A stretch of 7,361 bases of DNA. Origin: Nitrospirae bacterium GWC2_57_9 (GTDB taxonomy: Bacteria; Nitrospirota; UBA9217). The stretch covers positions 6,089-13,449 of the forward strand of contig MHEA01000193.1 of the NCBI GenBank assembly GCA_001805085.1, read 5' to 3'. The notes under the pieces are model-generated. The model did not search any database. It was not told the DNA's origin and saw nothing but the letters and a program-made list of their open reading frames with translations. Positions 1-5,694 of this stretch are shown in pieces; within the stretch, counting starts at the first letter, position 1; every line of letters starts with the position of its first letter. The translations under genes and the position numbers were made by a program.

Positions 1-290
1 TAGGCATCGGAGCACCAGCTGCCGAAATCATGCTTGTACTCCTCGTAGGCGGTGCAGATGATGACGGGAAGCGAGCTGTTCTTTTCCTTCATCTTGCGCA
101 GGGTCTCGATCCCGTCCATGTCGGGCATGCGCATGTCCAGGGTGACGAGGTCGAACATGCTCTTGTCGAGCAGGGCCAGTGCCTGCATCCCGTCCGTAAC
201 GGCCGTCACCTCGTACCCCATGTCCTCGAGCTCCTCTTTATAGAGCTCCCGGATATTCGCTTCGTCATCCACAACAAGGATCTTCTTCAT
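1..290 (-). CDS. CheY-like response regulator receiver domain (partial, 3' end beyond window)
   Basis: Ninety-six codons are visible, starting MKKILVVDDEANIRELYKEE; the gene runs off the left edge still open. This is a classic receiver domain. The acidic pair D8-D9 would bind Mg2+, the phospho-acceptor is D52 in the segment LDMRMPDMDG (51-60), and the switch Thr is T80 in VIICTAYEEY. The conserved Lys should lie just past the edge. The visible part cannot show whether an output domain follows; many regulators of this style are single-domain. The start is well set by an AAGGAGG Shine-Dalgarno six bases upstream. It lies 71 bp downstream of a histidine kinase on the same strand, so it is probably that kinase's phosphorylation partner. 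That pairing is inferred from position. The 71-bp gap also holds a candidate promoter of its own. Confidence 0.93.
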   Translation of the reverse strand, partial: MKKILVVDDEANIRELYKEELEDMGYEVTAVTDGMQALALLDKSMFDLVTLDMRMPDMDGIETLRKMKEKNSSLPVIICTAYEEYKHDFGSWCSDA

Positions 291-296
291 TCCCGC

Positions 297-303
297 CCTC
301 CTT
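297..303 (-). promoter_or_regulatory. Shine-Dalgarno site of the response regulator gene
   Basis: On the minus strand the bases read AAGGAGG, followed by a 6-nt spacer and ATG at 290. It is a near-perfect ribosome binding site and fixes the start of the receiver-domain gene. It contrasts with the kinase gene upstream, which has no recognisable site. Confidence 0.85.
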
Positions 304-313
304 GATCACTTAT

Positions 314-342
314 ATAGTAGCGCGCCGGTAAGGGATTTGCAA
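314..342 (-). promoter_or_regulatory. Candidate sigma70 promoter for the response regulator
   Basis: Read on the minus strand, TTGCAA (337-342) and TACTAT (314-319) are separated by exactly 17 nt. Each hexamer matches the sigma70 consensus at 4 of 6 positions. The site sits in the kinase-regulator gap, with the predicted start about 15-20 nt before the ATG. It could give the regulator expression separate from the kinase. The match is only moderate, so chance is a real alternative. Confidence 0.35.
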
Positions 343-361
343 CCCCGCGGCCCTGCCGTTC

Positions 362-2752
362 TCATCCTTGCTTCCTGCCGGCCGGCCGGCAGGGCAGCTT
401 GATCGTGAAGCAGGCCCCGCCCGTGCTCTTGTTCTTTATCTCGATCCTGCCCTTATGGGCCTTCACGATCCTGTTCGAGATGGGCAGCCCCAATCCGGTC
501 CCGCGCGGTTTGGTCGTGTAGTAGGGGTTGAACATGTTCTGCATGGTCTTGGCGGAAATGCCGGGGCCGGAATCGCCGATCTCGAAGACCGCTTCGTTCG
601 TCTCGGGAAGGAGATAGGTCCGGATCGTGAGTATGCCGCCGTTCTCCATGGCCTCCATGGCGTTCTTGACAATGTTGATGAGGGCCTGTTTCATCTGCGG
701 GGCGTCAAAGGGGATGGCCGGCAGGGACGGGGAGAGCGCTTGTTCGAGCTTGATGCGGCGCTGCGCGAGCTCGTCCTCGTAGAGAGCCAGGATGTCGCCG
801 GCAACGTGGTTCAGATCGCCGTCCGCCAGCTGCGGCGCGGCCTCCTTGATGTAGGAAAGGTTGTCGTGGATGATCCCTTCCAGCCGGCTCACCTCGCTCA
901 GGATGATGTCGATATACTTCTTGTCTTCGCTGCCCTGCAGCTTCTTGGCCAGGCGCCGGGTGAACCCTCCTATGGATACGAGGGGGTTCCTGATCTCGTG
1001 GGTGATCTCGGCCATCATCGCGCCGAGCGCCGCCATCTTCTCGGACTGGACGAGCTGTTCGTGCATGGCGCGCATGTCCTTGTTCAGCATCTCGAGATTG
1101 GAGTGGATGATGGCGTTCTCGATGGCAAGGGCGGCCTGGTTCGCGAACATGGTGAGGAAGCGCAGATCGCTGTCCGTGACCGGACGCTGGTTGAACAGGT
1201 TGTCCACGAGGATCACGCCGATCACGCGGTCCTTGGCGATCAGCGGAACGGTCGCGAAGCTCTTGACGAGCAGGGTCTCCCGGAGCCAGGACGCCACGAG
1301 GGGGTCCTTGTCCGTATCGGCGATGTTGTAGGCGCGTTTGTTCAGCACGGTCAGGGCCAGCACGCCTTCTCGCGATTCGAGGGGGACGCGGATGCCCTTG
1401 GCAAGCGTGTTGAGCGCCGATTCGCGGTGCTCGAAAAGCTCGCCCGTCTGGATCCATTCCATGAGGCTGCGGTGCTTGGTCACCACTTCATTCCAGGCGC
1501 GGCCGGCCTCCTCCCAGTTGGCGGGGCCGACCCCCATCATGCCCTGGAGGGTATTGGTCCGTTCGTTCGTGAGCAGGAGGATCGCGCGATTGAACCCCAG
1601 CCCGCCGCCTCCCATCGTGGTGGCGGTCAGGATGATCCGGAGCAGGCGGTCGAGATTGAGCGTCGTGCTCATGGCCGTTCCGATGTCGTACAGGATGGAA
1701 AGCTCCTGGGCCCTGGTCCGCGCCTCGCTCGCCAGCTCCTCCATGCGTTCGTACATGGCGGCGTTCTCGACGGCGACGGCGGCGCTGCTGGCGACGGTGG
1801 TGAGGAACTGGAGGTCGTCCTCGGTAAAGGACCGCTCGTCCTGCTTGTTGTACAGGGTGATTACGCCGATCACGCGTTCATGGTATATGAGCGGCACGCT
1901 CATGACCGACGCTACCGTGCCGGCGGAGCCCGGGCCCATGGTGGCGTCCCGGGACAGGTCCTGGATCAGGAGGGGCTTTTTCTCCTGGGCCACCCGTTCC
2001 GCCACGGTCTCGCCGATGCGGGCGTCCATGCCGGCGATGAGATCGCCGACCAGGCTGAAGGAGGAGTAGGTCTTGCGCGAAACGATCTCGGGCAGGTTCA
2101 TCAGCCGGATGGTGCAGCCCTGGGCGCGGAGGGACTGGGTGCTGTTGCGTGCGATGAGCGCCAGGAGCTGCTCGAGATCGAGGGTGGACGTGAGCGCCAT
2201 GCCGATCTCGTAGATCGTGGCCAGCTCCGAAAGCCGCTCCTGGATGCTATGGAACAACTGGGCGCTCTTGATCACGCCGCTGATCTGGTTGGCCGTCGTG
2301 ATCAGCAGCGTGAGCTCCGACGAGGTGGCGCGCCAGGGGGACAGGGAAAGCACGAAGATCACGCCCAGGCAGCGGTCTTCGTCCATGATCGGCGCCGCGA
2401 CGAGGGACTGGAATTTTTCGATGCCCGATTCCGGAATATACTGGAACCGCGGATCAGTGTACGGGTCTTCGAGCGCCAGAGGCACCTTCTGCTCGGCCAC
2501 CCAACCCGCGATGCCCATGCCGAGGGGGAAGCTGAGCTTGCCGATGGATTCCTGCTTCAGTCCCACGGCGGCCGTGAGCGTGACGGTCTTGCCTTGCCGG
2601 TCGATGAGGAACACCGAGGCGCCGTCCCTGCCCATGCCGCGCGCCACCGCATCCACGATGCGCGCGAGCTTCTCGGGCAGGTCGATGTAGGAGTTCGAGA
2701 TCCTGCTGATCTCGGACAGGATGCTCAGTTCTGTTTTTTCGGTGGCTTCCAT
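362..2752 (-). CDS. Soluble triple-GAF sensor histidine kinase (796 aa)
   Basis: This is a cytosolic sensor kinase: it has no signal peptide or membrane segment. Three GAF-type sensor domains lie at roughly residues 26-165, 190-335 and 366-550. Coiled-coil-like linkers follow GAF2 (about 330-350) and GAF3 (545-575). The first GAF resembles the GAF domain of PtsP-type proteins; the third is longer, with extra residues around 405-480. The transmitter is complete: H-box AEITHEIRNP with phospho-acceptor H585, N-box N697 (NIVKNAMEA), G1 box D727-G731 (DSGPG), F-box 741-748 (FNPYYTTK) and G2 box GTGLGL (751-756). All catalytic motifs look intact. The ligand is unknown; GAF domains bind small molecules or cofactors, and no cofactor motif could be identified. 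The start at M1 precedes GAF1 closely but has no Shine-Dalgarno, because the upstream DNA is an AT-rich repeat. The neighbouring CheY-like gene downstream is the likely partner. Confidence 0.95.
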   Translation of the reverse strand: MEATEKTELSILSEISRISNSYIDLPEKLARIVDAVARGMGRDGASVFLIDRQGKTVTLTAAVGLKQESIGKLSFPLGMGIAGWVAEQKVPLALEDPYTDPRFQYIPESGIEKFQSLVAAPIMDEDRCLGVIFVLSLSPWRATSSELTLLITTANQISGVIKSAQLFHSIQERLSELATIYEIGMALTSTLDLEQLLALIARNSTQSLRAQGCTIRLMNLPEIVSRKTYSSFSLVGDLIAGMDARIGETVAERVAQEKKPLLIQDLSRDATMGPGSAGTVASVMSVPLIYHERVIGVITLYNKQDERSFTEDDLQFLTTVASSAAVAVENAAMYERMEELASEARTRAQELSILYDIGTAMSTTLNLDRLLRIILTATTMGGGGLGFNRAILLLTNERTNTLQGMMGVGPANWEEAGRAWNEVVTKHRSLMEWIQTGELFEHRESALNTLAKGIRVPLESREGVLALTVLNKRAYNIADTDKDPLVASWLRETLLVKSFATVPLIAKDRVIGVILVDNLFNQRPVTDSDLRFLTMFANQAALAIENAIIHSNLEMLNKDMRAMHEQLVQSEKMAALGAMMAEITHEIRNPLVSIGGFTRRLAKKLQGSEDKKYIDIILSEVSRLEGIIHDNLSYIKEAAPQLADGDLNHVAGDILALYEDELAQRRIKLEQALSPSLPAIPFDAPQMKQALINIVKNAMEAMENGGILTIRTYLLPETNEAVFEIGDSGPGISAKTMQNMFNPYYTTKPRGTGLGLPISNRIVKAHKGRIEIKNKSTGGACFTIKLPCRPAGRKQG
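374..393. repeat. Perfect 20-bp GC palindrome at the 3' end of the kinase gene
   Basis: CCTGCCGGCCGGCCGGCAGG is an exact inverted repeat covering the codons of the kinase's last residues (CRPAGR). These lie beyond the conserved HATPase fold, so the protein tail there is probably unconstrained. It could form a hairpin near the end of the kinase mRNA, but no U-tract follows on the minus strand, so it is not a standard intrinsic terminator. Confidence 0.6.
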
Positions 2753-2876
2753 GAGAGTAACTGCAAATCCGAATTTCGAAACTCTAAATCCGAAACGAGC
2801 TCAAAATTCCCAACTTCTGAAATATTCGGAATTCGAGCCTTATTTAGGATTTCGATATTCGGATTTCGTGCTTTCT
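2753..2876. repeat. AT-rich GAATTTCGAA-type intergenic repeat island with large inverted arms
   Basis: The whole gap between glgA and the kinase gene is AT-rich, unlike the flanking coding DNA. It is built from variants of AAATCCGAA, GAATTTCGAA and ATTCGGATTT. Two 25-nt arms, 2765-2789 and 2842-2866, are inverted copies matching at 22 of 25 positions. An inner pair (2800-2810 with 2828-2837) can also pair, so the island can fold as a nested hairpin. Similar sequences are common between genes in many environmental bacterial genomes (recalled from experience, not searched). They are often mistranslated as small 'hypothetical proteins' rich in FRNSDF- or SEFRNSK-like strings. No coding function is supported here. 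It may act as a terminator, attenuator or mobile repeat. Confidence 0.75.
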
Positions 2877-4322
2877 TTATCTTCTCTTCAGTGCCTTCCG
2901 GTAGACCTTCTCGTATTCCCTTGCCGAGCTTTCCCAGGAATAATCCTGCTCCATGCAGGACCGCATCAGCGCTTTCCATTTCCGGGGATCGGCATAGACC
3001 GCGAGGGCGCGCTCCAGGGCCTTGAGCATGGCCGCCGGGGTGTACTCCTTGAAGACGAAACCGGTTCCGGTACCCGTCCGGGGATTATAGTCCTGGACCG
3101 TATCGGTCAGGCCGCCGGTCTTCCTGACCACGGGGATTGTCCCGTAGCGGAGCGATATGAGCTGGCTCAGGCCGCAGGGCTCGTACCGGGACGGCATGAG
3201 GAACAGATCGCTGCCCGCGTAGATCGCTTTCGCCAGCAAGTCGTCGTATTTCAGCAGAACGCTCATCCGCCCGGGATATTGGGCGGCAGCCTCGGTCAGG
3301 AGGAGGTGGTATTTTTCCTCGCCGGTGCCCAGGATGACGAGCTGCGAATCCAGTTCCATGATCCCGGGAAGGGCTTCGGTCACGATATCGAGACCTTTCT
3401 GATCGACCAGGCGGGTGACCATGCCGATCACCGGAACGTCGTCCGGCCGCAGGCCGCTCTTGTGCTGCAGTTGCCGCTTGCAGTCGGCCTTGCCTCCCGG
3501 ACGGGCCGGGGTGAACTTCTTCGCGATGGAGCCGTCGTGCGCCGGGTCCCACTCGGCGTAGTCGATGCCGTTCACGATGCCGAAGAGATCGGCCGGCCGC
3601 TTCGCGAGCACGCCCTCGAGGCCGTGACCGTATTCCTTCGTCTGGATCTCCCTGCTGTAGGTCCTGCTGACCGTGGTAATGAGATCGGAGTAGACCAGCC
3701 CGGCTTTCAGAAAGCTGATCTTGCCCCAGAATTCGAAGCCGTCGGGATTGAAGTGGTCCCAGGCGTCGCCGAGGTACCGCATGTCCCAATGCCAGAAGTT
3801 GCCCTGGTACCCGAGATTGTGGATGGTGAAGATACTCCTGGTATGTTCGAAAGGAGCGGCGCCGCGGTAGTAGTTCTTTAAAAAGAAGGGGGTCAGCCCC
3901 GTCTGCCAGTCGTTGGTATGGATGATGTCCGGAGCGAAGTCGACGGCGCGGCAGAGCTCGAGCACCGACCGGGAGAAGAACGTGAACCGCTCGGCGTTGT
4001 CCGTGAAGTCGCCTTTCCTGGTCTGGTAGAGGCCGGCGCGGTCGAAGTAGATGTCCTTGTTGATGAAATAGACGGTAACGTTCTCTCCCAGCTTCCCCTC
4101 GAGCACCTCGCAGCGTTCCTGCCACGAGCCGAGGGGCACGGCGAACTCCGCCGTCCGCCGGAGACCGTACTGCTTCGGGTTCACGCAGGCGTAGCGCGGC
4201 ATGACCAGGCGCACGTCGTGCCCCAGCCCGGCAAGCGCCGGCGGGAGACTTCCGGCCACATCGGCGAGGCCGCCGGTCTTGGCAAAAGGAACCGCCTCGG
4301 TGGCCACGAAGAGGATCTTCAT
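2877..4322 (-). CDS. glgA: Glycogen synthase (ADP-glucose type, GT5)
   Basis: The enzyme adds glucose from a nucleotide donor, normally ADP-glucose in bacteria, to the non-reducing end of an alpha-1,4-glucan. The 481-residue protein is full length for bacterial GlgA. The N-terminal GT5 domain opens MKILFVATEAVPFAKTGGLA, with the KTGGL donor-binding loop at 15-19. HTNDWQ is at 135-140 and TIHN, with H168, at 166-169. The C-terminal Rossmann domain has TRLVDQKG (R304 and K309, the usual phosphate-binding pair). It also has PSRYEPCGLSQL, whose E381 corresponds to the conserved catalytic-site Glu, and a second KTGGL at 401-405. An earlier in-frame ATG exists at 4394, but it would add 24 unconserved residues inside galT, so 4322 is chosen. 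The ATG overlaps the galT stop codon as ATGA, which implies translational coupling. Expression should come from the promoter at 5362-5390. Confidence 0.97.
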   Translation of the reverse strand: MKILFVATEAVPFAKTGGLADVAGSLPPALAGLGHDVRLVMPRYACVNPKQYGLRRTAEFAVPLGSWQERCEVLEGKLGENVTVYFINKDIYFDRAGLYQTRKGDFTDNAERFTFFSRSVLELCRAVDFAPDIIHTNDWQTGLTPFFLKNYYRGAAPFEHTRSIFTIHNLGYQGNFWHWDMRYLGDAWDHFNPDGFEFWGKISFLKAGLVYSDLITTVSRTYSREIQTKEYGHGLEGVLAKRPADLFGIVNGIDYAEWDPAHDGSIAKKFTPARPGGKADCKRQLQHKSGLRPDDVPVIGMVTRLVDQKGLDIVTEALPGIMELDSQLVILGTGEEKYHLLLTEAAAQYPGRMSVLLKYDDLLAKAIYAGSDLFLMPSRYEPCGLSQLISLRYGTIPVVRKTGGLTDTVQDYNPRTGTGTGFVFKEYTPAAMLKALERALAVYADPRKWKALMRSCMEQDYSWESSAREYEKVYRKALKRR

Positions 4323-5314
4323 ATTTTTATTTCGCGGAGGAATTTCGCCGCTTCCTCGGGAGGCGTGGGGTTGATGTGAAAACCCGAACCCCACTCGAAG
4401 CCCGCGATGCTCGTCAGCTTCGGCGCAAGCTCGATATGCCAGTGGTAGTAATCATTGCGTTCGTCGCGGAAGGGCGAAGTATGGATCACGTAGTTGTAAG
4501 GCGGGTTGGAAAGAGCGCGGTCGATCCTCCGCAGCACGTTCTGCAGCAGGCCTGCAAGATCATGGTAGTCCTCGTTGGTCGAGCAGGCGTAGCAGGAGAC
4601 GTGCCGCTTGGGAAGGATCCAGGTCTCGAAGGGGAAGCGCGGCGCATAAGGGGCCAGGGCGATGAAGAGCGGCGTCTCGAGGACCACCCGGGCCCCGAAG
4701 TGCATTTCCTGCCGGATGATATCGCAGAAGATGCAGCGCTCCTTCAGGTCGTAATGGCGCTTGCACCCGTCGATCTCCTCCTGCACCTGGATCGGCACGA
4801 TCGGCAGCGCGACCAGCTGGGAATGGGAATGCTCGAGCGTGGCTCCCGCGGTCAACCCTTCGTTCTTGAAGATCAGCGTGTATTGAAACCGCTTGTCCTT
4901 TTTCAGGTCCTCCATCCGGTCCCGGTAGGCCCAGAGCACCTCTTCCACCGTTTTCTGCGGAAGGGTGGCGAGGGTCGCGTTGTGGTCCGGCGTTTCGATG
5001 ATGACCTCATGGGCACCGATCCCGTTCATCTTGTCGAAGATCCCTTCGCCCTGCTTGTTCAGTTCTCCCTCGATCTGGAGGGCCGGGAACTTATTCGGCA
5101 CCACGCGCAGCCTCCAGTTGGGTCCGTTGCGCGACCCCTCGGCCCGGTACGCGAGCACCTCTTCCGGGGTTGTCCGTTCATTTCCGGGATCGAAAGGGCA
5201 GAAGCCGCCCCGGCGCCTGCCGCGCTGGTCCTGGAAATCGGCAGGGCGCTTGCCCCGCTCCGAAGAGATGATGACCCAGCGGCCGGTGATGGGATCTTTT
5301 CTTAATTCTGGCAT
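4319..5314 (-). CDS. galT: GalT-family nucleotidylyltransferase (galactose-1-phosphate uridylyltransferase or ADP-glucose phosphorylase-like)
   Basis: This is a HIT-superfamily enzyme of 331 residues that transfers a nucleotidyl group between a sugar phosphate and phosphate or another sugar phosphate, through a nucleotidyl-histidine. It starts MPELRKDPITGRWVIIS, a typical GalT N-terminus. The active-site motif is HSHSQ (162-166), with H164 the expected nucleophile, instead of the HPHGQ of E. coli GalT. A second His motif, HWHIELAP (291-298), lies near the C-terminus. The first metal site is altered: CPFD (39-42) has Asp where the usual CxxC has its second Cys. A second pair, CIFC (194-197), is intact. 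The HSHSQ motif and the tail (GFEWGSGFHINPTPPEE, 305-321) resemble the plant ADP-glucose phosphorylase. Given the overlap with glgA, ADP-glucose is a plausible substrate, so the symbol denotes the family only. ATG 5314 is preferred over 5338 because GAGGAG stands five bases upstream. Confidence 0.93.
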   Translation of the reverse strand: MPELRKDPITGRWVIISSERGKRPADFQDQRGRRRGGFCPFDPGNERTTPEEVLAYRAEGSRNGPNWRLRVVPNKFPALQIEGELNKQGEGIFDKMNGIGAHEVIIETPDHNATLATLPQKTVEEVLWAYRDRMEDLKKDKRFQYTLIFKNEGLTAGATLEHSHSQLVALPIVPIQVQEEIDGCKRHYDLKERCIFCDIIRQEMHFGARVVLETPLFIALAPYAPRFPFETWILPKRHVSCYACSTNEDYHDLAGLLQNVLRRIDRALSNPPYNYVIHTSPFRDERNDYYHWHIELAPKLTSIAGFEWGSGFHINPTPPEEAAKFLREIKI

Positions 5315-5319
5315 AATAG

Positions 5320-5325
5320 CTCCTC
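5320..5325 (-). promoter_or_regulatory. Shine-Dalgarno site of galT
   Basis: GAGGAG on the minus strand is followed by CTATT and the ATG at 5314. It settles the choice between the ATG at 5314 and the one at 5338, which lies inside the leader hairpin region and would add eight unconserved residues. Confidence 0.8.
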
Positions 5326-5326
5326 T

Positions 5327-5348
5327 GCTTCCCTGCACCTCGGGAAGC
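5327..5348 (-). promoter_or_regulatory. Leader stem-loop at the 5' end of the galT-glgA mRNA
   Basis: GCTTCCC and GGGAAGC (5327-5333 and 5342-5348) pair perfectly over 7 bp around an 8-nt loop. From the promoter geometry the transcript should start near 5355, so this hairpin would stand almost at the mRNA 5' end. It ends one base before the Shine-Dalgarno. It may protect the mRNA from 5' decay or tune ribosome access; both are inferences. Confidence 0.55.
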
Positions 5349-5361
5349 GTATGATTTTATT

Positions 5362-5390
5362 ATTATATCCGTCTTGTTCCAGGTTGTCAA
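5362..5390 (-). promoter_or_regulatory. Perfect-consensus sigma70 promoter for galT-glgA
   Basis: On the minus strand TTGACA (5385-5390) and TATAAT (5362-5367) match the sigma70 consensus at 12 of 12 positions, with the ideal 17-nt spacer. The start point would be about 5355, giving a leader of roughly 40 nt before the galT ATG. Such a match predicts strong basal transcription unless a repressor acts; no operator was recognised. Confidence 0.88.
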
Positions 5391-5431
5391 AAGAAGTCTT
5401 GCCGCTGCTATGATAAAGACGCTGATGAGAG

Positions 5432-5540
5432 CAAGCCTGAAAGACCGTTGACACTCATAACGGCGGATTTCACTATGATTTACACGGATAAGACTTTGAC
5501 TTATCAGTGGCGATCATATTCTGGCGGCTTTTTTTCCGTG
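5432..5540. repeat. Palindromic intergenic element, copy 1 (long loop)
   Basis: The left segment (5432-5464) contains CAAGCCTGAAAGA, TTGACACT and ATAACGGC. The right segment (5505-5540) contains ATCATATTCT and CGGCTTTT. The same two segments recur at 5573-5638, matching in about 29 of 33 and 30 of 36 aligned columns. The two halves are loose inverted repeats of each other: AAGCC pairs with GGCTT, and CACTCATAA (5452-5460) nearly pairs with TTATCAGTG (5501-5509). A 40-nt middle part (5465-5504) is absent from copy 2. It includes its own small hairpin, GATAAG (5487-5492) with CTTATC (5500-5505). No ORF is supported. Confidence 0.65.
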
Positions 5541-5572
5541 GCGAGTTCCTGGTCTAACTGCGATGCCGAAAA

Positions 5573-5638
5573 CAAGCCTGAAAGAATTTGACACTGATAA
5601 CGGCAGTGGCAATCATATTCTTCCGGCTTTTATCTGTG
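5573..5638. repeat. Palindromic intergenic element, copy 2 (compact)
   Basis: This is the shorter copy of the element at 5432-5540. Its left and right segments meet directly at ATAACGGCAGTGG. It folds as an imperfect hairpin: AAGCC at the left end pairs with GGCTT at the right end, and CACTG (5592-5596) pairs with CAGTG (5604-5608) around a 7-nt loop. T-rich bases follow the stem on both strands (GGCTTTTA on plus, GGCTTGTTTT on minus), so it could work as a two-way terminator. It also contains TTGACA (5588-5593) with AATCAT 17 nt downstream, a weak promoter-like pair. Confidence 0.65.
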
Positions 5639-5640
5639 TC

Positions 5641-5659
5641 AAAGAAAGAGTCTTTCTTT
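5641..5659. promoter_or_regulatory. A/T palindrome just upstream of the dciA-like promoter
   Basis: AAAGAAAGA and TCTTTCTTT are exact inverted 9-mers around a single G. The palindrome abuts the -35 hexamer of the downstream promoter (5660). It may be an operator, or a weak hairpin followed by T residues. With an A/T-dominated stem and very small loop, efficient termination is unlikely. Confidence 0.4.
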
Positions 5660-5688
5660 TTTACAGAAGGGTGGCGATATGCTAAGAT
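5660..5688 (+). promoter_or_regulatory. Candidate sigma70 promoter for the dciA-like gene, predicted leaderless
   Basis: TTTACA (5660-5665, 5 of 6 consensus) and TAAGAT (5683-5688, 4 of 6) are separated by 17 nt. Six bases lie between the -10 box and the ATG at 5695, so the predicted start point is the A of the start codon. No Shine-Dalgarno precedes that ATG, which agrees with a leaderless mRNA. Confidence 0.55.
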
Positions 5689-5694
5689 GCGGCC

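Noticed and set aside
368..3025. An 885-codon open frame on the plus strand, antisense to the kinase gene and crossing into glgA
   Set aside because: It mirrors the kinase codons in GC-rich DNA, has the H/G/R/A-rich composition of a shadow frame, shows no domain, and runs straight through the AT-rich repeat. The kinase on the other strand has every expected motif.
2721..3881. A 386-codon plus-strand open frame antisense to glgA
   Set aside because: Shadow of glgA; its first part is translated repeat DNA and the rest has no recognisable family.
4376..5305. A 309-codon plus-strand open frame antisense to galT
   Set aside because: Shadow of galT, which has clear family motifs on the minus strand.
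5449..5507. Further promoter-like pairs on the plus strand inside repeat copy 1 (TTGACA 5449-5454; TTTACA 5479-5484 with TATCAG 5502-5507)
   Set aside because: The first lacks a good -10 at the right distance and the second is only a moderate match. Both lie inside a repeat and are farther from the gene than the promoter at 5660-5688.
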